Positions 57,037-64,000 of a stretch of DNA of 64,000 bases are shown here, piece after piece. The notes beneath the pieces are model-generated. The model saw only the letters and a list, made by a program, of their open reading frames with translations, did no database searches and was not told the origin of the DNA. The DNA is taken from assembly GCA_023614405.1 (NCBI GenBank), contig CM042688.1, positions 74,138,253 through 74,202,252 on the forward strand, written 5' to 3'. The position numbers were made by a program, and so were the translations under genes. The stretch comes from Avena insularis. Lineage: Eukaryota; Streptophyta; Magnoliopsida; Poales; Poaceae. Positions within the stretch are counted from its first letter, which is position 1; each line of letters begins with the position of its first letter.

Positions 57037-58182
57037 TGCTGTCTACGCACTTCTATTCTTGTAGACAGTTGTTGGGCCTCCAAGTGCAGAGGTTTGTAGA
57101 ACAGCAGCAAGTTTTCCCTTAAGTGGATCACCCAAGGTTTATCGAACTCAGGGAGGAAGTGGTCAAAGGTATCCCTCTCAAGCAACCCTGCAATCAAGAT
57201 ACAAGAAGTCTCTTGTGTCCCCAACACACCCAATACACTTGTCAGGTGTATAGGTGCACTAGTTCGGCGAAGAGATAGTGAAATACAAGTGGTATGGATA
57301 TAAGACAACGGTGCTAGAAAATAGCTTGATGGCGTGGAAGAGACTAAAGGCAAACTAAAATAAAGATGGCAACAAGCAAACATGTAACAGATCTAGTTGC
57401 AAACGGTGTTTCAATGTTTAGAAACAAGGCCTAGGGATCATACTTTCACTAGTGAACACTCTCATATAAATATCTTCTCTTTATGATACTACTCTGAACT
57501 ACTCTCCGGTTGGCCACTCTAATCCATGGTAGGGCTATAACAGCACTCCTAAAAGTTCGCTTTCCCCATCTAGATAACCCCACACTATCACCTTGAGCGC
57601 TAGATGGTTCCAACAAACACCACAATTTCATAGAGACATCCAACTCCAAATATAACTCATAACAAGTATTTGTAATCTCTAGCCTAAGTTCCACCATGGT
57701 GTACACACTGTCACTTTCACACACATGGGGAGAGCAGAGATTTATTAAGCACTTGAGCAGCAAAGTAGATCTACTTGATTACAAAGCTCATGATCACAAT
57801 ATGATCATGCATAGAGAGAGATGAACACATAGCTACCGGTAGAACCCTTAGCCTCGAGAGAGAACTACTCCCTCCTTATCATGGGAATCAACAATGGCGA
57901 TGGAGATGGTGGTGGAGATCGATGGAGATGGCTCCAGGGGCACTTCCCCGTCCCCGCAGGGTGCCGGAACAGAGACTTTCTATCCCCTGAATCTCCCCTT
58001 CAGTGGCGGCGGCGCTGTGGAACTTTTCGTGGCTGGAGGCTGGATTTTTTAGGGTTTCTGCATCAGAGGCTTCTTATAGGCGAAGGGGCAAGGTCGATGG
58101 AGTACCAGGGGGACCACACCACCTGGTGGCGCGGCCAGGAATCACCCGCGCCACCATATGGTGTGGCCAGGCCCTGGCCCCT
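57037..58182 (-). repeat. J 5' LTR, partial
   Basis: Starts tgctgtctacg on the plus strand beside the PBS. It contains an inverted repeat tgtctac...gtagaca (57041-57068), a second PBS-like segment (57305-57327) and a cttataggcg box near 58074. It is interrupted at 58183 by the TGATACG start of K. The rest should reappear beyond K, outside the window. Confidence 0.78.
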
Positions 58183-59709
58183 GATACGTCCATTTTGCAT
58201 CACTATTCTATGTCATAATTCACTGTTATTCATTGATATATTTTGTATTGAGGGCTGATACTTATGTTATTTCATCTGTTTTTGCATGGTTGATGACTTT
58301 TGGAGCATGGACCGCTGCAGTCAGGATTCTGATGGAAAAGGTGTTGTTTGGAGGCAAAATTCATGAAGATCGGAAAATCCGGGAAAATACATGGAAATCC
58401 TATTTTTCCAGAAGACGAAGGAAGCCAGAAGGGGGGCTGGAGATGGGCCACAGGGGGCCCACACCACCCCCTGGCGCGGGCCAGCCTAGGCCGCGCCACC
58501 AGGTGGTGTGGCCACCCTGGTCCACCCCTAGCACTCCCCTCTGGCGTAAGATTATCCTCCCAAAACCCTAAGACTCGGGGAGCGACCACAGAAAGATTCC
58601 GCCACCTCTGTAGGGTGGAAAACACCGAAAGAGAAAGATCTCTCTGGCGGACAGATTTTTGCCGGGGGAATTCCTTCCGGAGAGGGGAGATCGTCGCCAT
58701 CAACACCACCATCAAGCTAGACTTCATCGGGATCATCATCATCATCACCACCACCATCATGACCACCACCATCATCACCATCAGCACCCTCATCACCATC
58801 TCCATATTGCTGTAACAATTGGGTTGAATCTTGCATAGTTCATAGGGGAAACTTTCCCGGTGTTGATTACTCTTTGTAGTTGATGCTATTGAGTAAACCA
58901 TTGAATTATTGTTTATGTTCAGATTGTTATACATCATTATTCCATCTCTGATCATGATCCATACGATGTCTTGTGAGTAGTTCGTTTTGTTCTTGAGGAC
59001 ATGGGAGAAGTCATGTTGTTAGTAGTGGAGTTGTGTTGAGAAAGATTCAATAGTTTGATATTTAAGTTGTGGTGTACTTCTTCTAGTGGTGTCATGTGAA
59101 CGTCGACTACATGACACTTCACCTATATGGGCCTAGGGGAATGCATTGTGTATTTGGCTACTAATCATAGGGGTTGCGGAGTGATGAAACCCTGAACCCC
59201 GTTAGGAAACCATTGCACAAGGGACGTAAGGGTCTTAGAGTTTAAAGCTGTGGTTAGGTTTCTACCTTAATTACTTTCTTGTACTTATGGATGTTTGCAA
59301 GGGGTATAATCACAAGTATGTATTAGTCCTAGGAAGGTCGGTACATTAGCACAGGTTCACCCACACAACACTTAGCAAGCTAAAGAAGATTAATCAACTA
59401 TATGAAGCGAAAGCACTTGACAGTCTTCCCATGTGTCCTCAAGAACGTATGGTCATTTTAAGTAATACAATCGGCTTGTCCTTTGCTTCATAAAGGATTG
59501 GGCCACTTGCTGCATTTATTCCTACTATATTTTATTTACTCGTACTTCGTTTACTTGCTTTATCAAAAAACCCTAAAAATCCGTTTGCTAAGTATTTGCA
59601 GAGAATTCCTGATCCATACCACTAGCCAGCACCTTCTGCTCCTCGTTGGGTTCGACACTCTTACTTATCGAAAATATTGCGATACACCCCCTATACTTGT
59701 GGGTCATCA
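58183..59709 (+). repeat. K 5' LTR
   Basis: 1527 bp from TGATACGTCCATTTTGCATC to GTGGGTCATCA. The GC-rich island lies at 58450-58520 and a CAT/CAC-rich stretch at 58733-58800. The last ~40 bases (ccccctatacttgtgggtcatca) equal the ends of the A and F LTRs. Confidence 0.9.
58733..58800. repeat. (CAT/CAC)n trinucleotide repeat in K LTR
   Basis: A run of cat and cac triplets. Shorter versions occur at the same relative place in LTR A (285-310) and near 50489-50500. Confidence 0.85.
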
Positions 59710-59720
59710 AGACTATTTTC

Positions 59721-59738
59721 TGGCGCCGTTACCGGGGA
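59721..59738 (+). other. K primer-binding site (tRNA-Asp)
   Basis: TGGCGCCGTTACCGGGGA, one base different from the PBS of F and J. The 11-base spacer agactattttc (59710-59720) is the same as in F. Confidence 0.9.
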
Positions 59739-59801
59739 GTGAAGCACTATTGGAGAGTGGAACTGGTAAAGGAAACTTCTACTAGTTGCTTTATTTTCGT
59801 T

Positions 59802-60880
59802 ATGGATAATTCGGTGAGTTTCTTATTTGGTAATGCTACTACCACTGCTAAGGTAGTAGATAAACCACCACCTGCTGAGAATGATGCTTTCAAAATACCT
59901 ACAAGAATTATTGATCGTGTTATGGATAACTACTATGTTGGGGATGGAAATGTCCATCCCGGTGATCATTTACTCTTTATACACGAATTATGCGGGTTGT
60001 TCAAATGTGCAGGTATCACTACAGATCAAGTTAACAAGAAGTTATTCTCATTATCACTGAAAGGAAGAGCTGAGGAATGGTATAAGCTGCTGAAGAATGG
60101 TCAAGGTCTGGAATGGGAGGAAATAGTACCTCTCTTTTATTCAAAGTTTTATCCTCCTAGTGACATTTATAAGGATCGGAATCAAATATACAAATTTTGA
60201 TGGAGAGATTACAGCTCAAGCTTGGGGGAGATTGAAGTTTCTAATGCTCAAATGTCCCATTCATGAGCTCCCCGACAATATTATTATCAATAACTTTTAT
60301 GCAAGGCTCCCTCTACATGACAAGGATTTATTGGATGCCTCTTGTGCTGGATCGTTCACTCGCATGGAAGAAGAAGCTAAATGGGATCTTCTGGACCATA
60401 TTCAAGACAATGTTGAAGCTTGGGAGAATGACAAAGGTAGAAAGTCAGGTATAAATTATGATTATGAATGCATTAAATCTTTTATGGGAACTAATGACTT
60501 TCAAAATATTAGAAATGCTTATGGTCTTGATTTACAAGTTATTACGAATTGCTTTAAGGCTTTTGCTTCTTGTATTGAAATTCCAAAAAGGGGATGGAAC
60601 AAGTATCATGAACCTTATAAAGATATTGTTGACCGTGTTCCTGTTGGGAATGCTGAGTATTGCACTATTGATCCCATTTTACCTAAACCTTATATTGAGA
60701 AGATTCCTTTCCCAGATAAGGTAAAGGATCATCCTATGATAACTAATGTAATCACCAAAAGTGAAAAGAGAACTGTAAAACCTGATGAAGAAATAAACGT
60801 TGAACCTGTGGTAGCAATTGTGAAAGACCTTGTCACTAAAAGCATAGAAGATGGACACATAGTCTATTGTGAGGATGCTT
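59802..60880 (+). pseudogene. K gag
   Basis: ATG at 59802 (MDNSVSFLFG) is about 60 bases after the PBS. The gag domain reads DHLLFIHELCGLFKCAG, LSLSLKGRAEEWYKLL and LFYSKFYPPSDIYKDRN. The frame then breaks near 60198, where a few codons present in J gag are missing, and resumes as ITAQAWGRLKFLMLKCP. It continues through the linker without an obvious CCHC knuckle to the protease region. Because the following frame is open, a single small deletion is enough to explain the break. Confidence 0.85.
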
Positions 60881-61495
60881 CTAATATTGTTTCACATCCT
60901 AATAGAACTAAAAAAGCTAGTGTCCCTATGCTTTCTGTTAGAATTGGTGATCATTGCTACTATGGTTTATGTGATATTGGTGCAAGTTCTAGTGCTATTC
61001 CTTATGAGCTTTACAGAAAAATTATGCATGAAATCAGTCCCTGCGAATTGGAAGAGATTGATGTGGTTATTCACCTTGATAATAGAGAGACCATCTCTCC
61101 AATTGGTATTGTATGAGACGTGGAAGTTCTTTGTGGGAAGATTAAGTACCCTGCTGATTTTCTAGTACTTGGTTCAGCTGCTAGTAAAACTTATCCTATT
61201 ATTTTTGGTAGACCTTTCTTGAGTACTTGTGGAGCTATTATAGATTGCAAAAGGGAGAAAATTTTGACTAAGTTTGATGGGGAGGCTTATGAGTTTAATT
61301 TCTCGAAATTCGCTAAAGAGCCTTGTGAAGAGGAAACCCATAATGAGGATTTTAGAGTTGAACAACTTGCTTCTATTTCTCTTGCTCCTAACAATGCTTT
61401 GCAGCAATTTATGGAAGATCATGAAAGTGAAATCTTCATGGAAGAAAATGAGATTGACAAGATTCTTCGTGATCAGCCTAAGATGCTTAAGCATA
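60881..61495 (+). pseudogene. K aspartic protease
   Basis: Catalytic region YGLCDIGASSSAIPYELY near 60970 and the second hallmark [15 protein letters not shown] near 61200 define a retropepsin-like domain that would cut the polyprotein. A TGA at 61114-61116 (probably a CGA to TGA change) interrupts it. The same frame continues into RT. Confidence 0.85.
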
Positions 61496-63174
61496 ACTTG
61501 CCTGTAGAAGACTTGGGTACCACGATGCCACCTAAAAAGGATCCAGTCTTCGATCTAAAACGTCTCCCTAATGATCTTAAATATGCTTATATTGATGATA
61601 AAAAGATATATCATGTTATTATTAGCTCTAAACTTTTAGGAAAGGAAGAAGAAAGGTTATTGGAGGTTTTGAGGAAACACCGAGGAACTATGGGCTATAC
61701 TCTGGATGATTTAAAAGGGATTTCACCTACTATATGTCAGCATTCTATCAACATAGAACTAGATGCAAAGCCGGTAGTAGAGCACCAACGACGTTTAAAT
61801 CCTAGGATGAAGGAAGTGGTAAGGAATGAGGTATTGAAACTCCTTGATGCTGGTATCATTTACCCTATTGCTAACAGTGAATGGGTTAGTCCTGTTCATT
61901 GTGTTCCTAAAAAAGGAGGTATTACCGTTGTTCCTAATGATAATGATGAGCTTATTCCTCAAAGAATAGTAGTAGGCTATAGGATGTGCATTGATTTTAG
62001 AAAAGTCAATAAAGTTACTAAGAAATATCACTACCCGCTTCCTTTTATTGATCAAATGTTGGAAAGGTTGTCTAAAAAGACCCATTTTTGTTTTCTTGAT
62101 GGTTATTCTGGTTTCTCTCAAATTGATGTTAAACAACAAGATCAAGAAAAAACTACTTTTACTTGCCCTTATGGAACTTATGCTTATAGACTTATGCCTT
62201 TTGGTTTATGTAATGCTCCTGCTACTTTTCAAAGGTGCGTGTCTGCTATCTTTCATGGTTTTTGTGAGGAAATTGTAGAAGTGTTCATGGATGAATTTTC
62301 TATCTATGGAACTTCTTTTGATAATTGTTTGCACAACCTTGATAAAGTTTTGCAGATATGTCAAGAAACTAACCTTGTTCTTAATTGGGAGAAATGCCAC
62401 TTCATGGTTAATGAAGGGATTGTCCTTGGGCATAAAGTTTCTGAAAGAGGTATAGAAGTTGATAGAGCTAAGGTTGAGGCAATTGAGAAGATGCCATGCC
62501 CAAGAGACATCAAAGGTATTTGTAGTATCCTTGGTCATGCTGGTTTCTATAGAAGGTTTATTAAAGACTTTTCTAGGATATCAAAACCCCTCACTAATCT
62601 TCTTCAAAAAGATGTACCCTTCGTTTTTGATGATGATTGTAAGGGATCTTTTGAAACTCTTAAGAAGGCTTTAACTACAGCCCCTATTGTTCAACCACCT
62701 GATTGGAGTTTACCCTTTGAAATAATGTGTGATGCTAGTGATGTTGCTGTAGGTGCTGTCCTTGGGCAACGAATTGATAAAAAGTTAAACGTTATTCATT
62801 ATGCTAGTAAGACTTTAGACGCTGCTCAAAGGAACTATGCTACTACTGAAAAGGAATTTCTAGCTGTCGTTTTTGCTTGTGATAAGTTCAGACCCTATAT
62901 TATAAACTCAAAAATCACCATTCATACTGATCATGCTGCTATTAAATACCTTATGACGAAGAAGGACACTAAGCCTAGGCTTATTAGATGGGTGCTGCTT
63001 TTACAAGAGTTTGATCTACATATAGTAGAGAGGAAAGGTGCTGAAAACCCTGTAGCTGATAATTTATCTCGATTGGAAAACATCTCTTTTGACCCTATGC
63101 CTGTTAATGATAGTTTCCCAAATGAGCGATTAGCTGATGAGGGTAAGCTCGCGAGGGAGCCCTTGGTACGCTGA
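61496..63174 (+). pseudogene. K reverse transcriptase and RNase H
   Basis: One open frame from 61120 to 63174. RT shows [47 protein letters not shown] and [15 protein letters not shown]. The catalytic site near 62284-62298 reads [10 protein letters not shown], where FMDDFS is expected: the second aspartate codon is now GAA (62293-62295). The thumb and tether follow, then RNase H at about 62720-63080 with [43 protein letters not shown] and [11 protein letters not shown]. The frame ends by a shift near 63160. Without the second aspartate the polymerase should be inactive or very weak. Confidence 0.88.
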
Positions 63175-64000
63175 TTATGCTAACTTTATTGTCTCCAAGT
63201 ATTTGCCTCCAACTTTTACAGCTCAGCAAATAAGGAAGTTCTTCTATGATTTGAGGCATTATTTTTGGGATGACCCACATTTATACAAAGAAGGAGTAGA
63301 TGGTATTATGCAAAGATGTGTTCCAGAATATGAACAAAAGGAGATATTGCGTAAATGTCATGGTAGTGCTTATGGAGGACATCATGCAGGAGATAGAACT
63401 GCAAAAAAGGTGCTACAATCAGGTTTCTACTGGCCTACCATTTTTAAAGATGCAAGAAAATTTGTTTTATCTTGTGAGGAATGTCAGCGTGTTGGTAATA
63501 TTTCTAGACGCAATGAAATGCCTATGAACTAATCTCTAGTTATTGAACCCTTTGATTGTTGGGGATTTGACTTTATGGGTCCTTTCCCTCCCTCGAAAGG
63601 TTATACTCATATTCTTGTTGCCGTTGATTATGTTACTAAGTGGGTAGAAGCCATTCCTACGAAGAGTGCTGACGGGGAAACTTCTATAAAAATGCTTAAG
63701 GATGTTATCTTTCCTAGGTTTCGAGTGCCTAGGTATCTCATGACTGATGGGGGTTCTCATTTCATTCATGGTGGTTTTAGAAAGATCCTTGCTAAATATG
63801 ATGTTAATCATAGAATTGCTTCATCCTATCACCCCCAAACTAGCGGGCAAGTAGAGTTATCAAATAGAGAAATTGAATCCATCTTGCAAAAGACTGTTAA
63901 TAGATCTAGAAAAAACTGGGCTAAAAAGTTGAATGACGCTTTATGGGTTTATAGAACTGCCTACAAAAATACTATGGGGATGTCTCCTTATAAAATGGTT
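63160..64000 (+). pseudogene. K integrase, partial at window end
   Basis: After the frameshift: HYFWDDPHLYKEGVDGIMQ, then the HHCC module (HGSAYGGHHAGDRTAKKV...CEECQRVGN, 63360-63495). A TAA at 63530-63532 follows, where CAA is likely original. The catalytic core then shows DFMGPFPPS near 63570, MTDGGSHFI near 63740 and [11 protein letters not shown] near 63850, giving the DDE triad. The end lies beyond the window. It would insert the DNA copy into the genome. Confidence 0.87.

Larger units (their letters stand above)
51687..58182 (-). mobile_element. J: Athila-like gypsy element without pol (truncated)
   Basis: On the minus strand: part of a 5' LTR (57037-58182), tRNA-Asp PBS, gag (55331-56896), a downstream coding block (54316-55294) and a long 3' non-coding region to 51687, all parallel to F and K. 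No RT or integrase is present. The 5' LTR is interrupted by K at 58183 and the 3' end is lost at 51687. The LTR fragments of I are only loosely similar to J's 5' LTR, so they probably come from another copy. Confidence 0.75.
58183..64000 (+). mobile_element. K: Athila-like gypsy element with pol, partial at window end
   Basis: On the plus strand: LTR 58183-59709, PBS, gag, protease, RT, RNase H, zinc module and integrase core running off the window. It is inserted into J's 5' LTR in the opposite orientation. The preceding bases gcccc (58178-58182) should be repeated after its far end. Domain sequence and tRNA-Asp PBS place it in the Athila lineage. Several frameshifts and stops make it defective. 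Confidence 0.88.

Noticed and set aside
1..64000. Host protein-coding genes, tRNA or rRNA genes
   Set aside because: I looked for non-transposon protein families on both strands and for tRNA-like cloverleaf sequence; only PBS complements to tRNA-Asp and tRNA-iMet were seen.

Overview
The window looks like intergenic DNA of a large-genome grass, most likely a Triticeae species (wheat, Aegilops, rye or barley group). No host gene, tRNA, rRNA or CRISPR array was seen. Practically every base belongs to nested, mutated LTR retrotransposons. The grass and lineage assignments rest on recognised protein domains, on primer-binding sites (tRNA-Asp or initiator-Met) and on LTR styles I know from Triticeae. 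Family names were not checked against a database.

Layout, using letters as labels. A (1-1207, + strand) is the end of an Athila-type LTR cut by the window edge. It sits inside the integrase of B, a minus-strand Ty3/gypsy element (1208-4902 and 13228-16844) with iMet PBS and one LTR. B's gag is split by C, a complete Ty1/copia element (4903-13227, minus strand, BARE/Angela-like). D (16845-19234) is a truncated relative of C. E (19235-40129, minus strand) is a Tat-lineage gypsy element. It has a 3' LTR, an antisense multi-exon accessory gene on the + strand, and pol with a second RNase H. E is split by F (25931-35491, minus strand), a complete Athila-like element with a 5-bp target duplication TTGGA, gag-protease and an extra ORF but no reverse transcriptase or integrase.

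G (40130-49972, minus strand) is a copia element with one LTR, a recognisable gag and about 2.8 kb of non-coding sequence where pol would be. Its gag is split by H (45402-49293), a 3.9-kb solo-LTR-like insertion with TSD ATAAA. I (49973-51686) is a head-to-head pair of inverted LTR fragments. J (51687-58182, minus strand) is another gag-bearing Athila-like element without pol. Its 5' LTR is interrupted by K (58183 to the window end, + strand), a pol-bearing Athila-like element with LTR, PBS, gag, protease, RT, RNase H and the start of integrase.

All coding regions carry stops or frameshifts, so none is expected to work as it stands. F, J and K share a tRNA-Asp PBS. F and J lack pol and could only have moved with enzymes supplied by elements like K. 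The most unusual things are the intron-containing antisense gene in E with a 59-bp tandem array in one intron, a BARE-like candidate intron at the end of G's gag, a second PBS-like copy inside J's LTR, the inverted LTR pair I, and palindromic CCGGAG-A-CTCCGG clusters in B.
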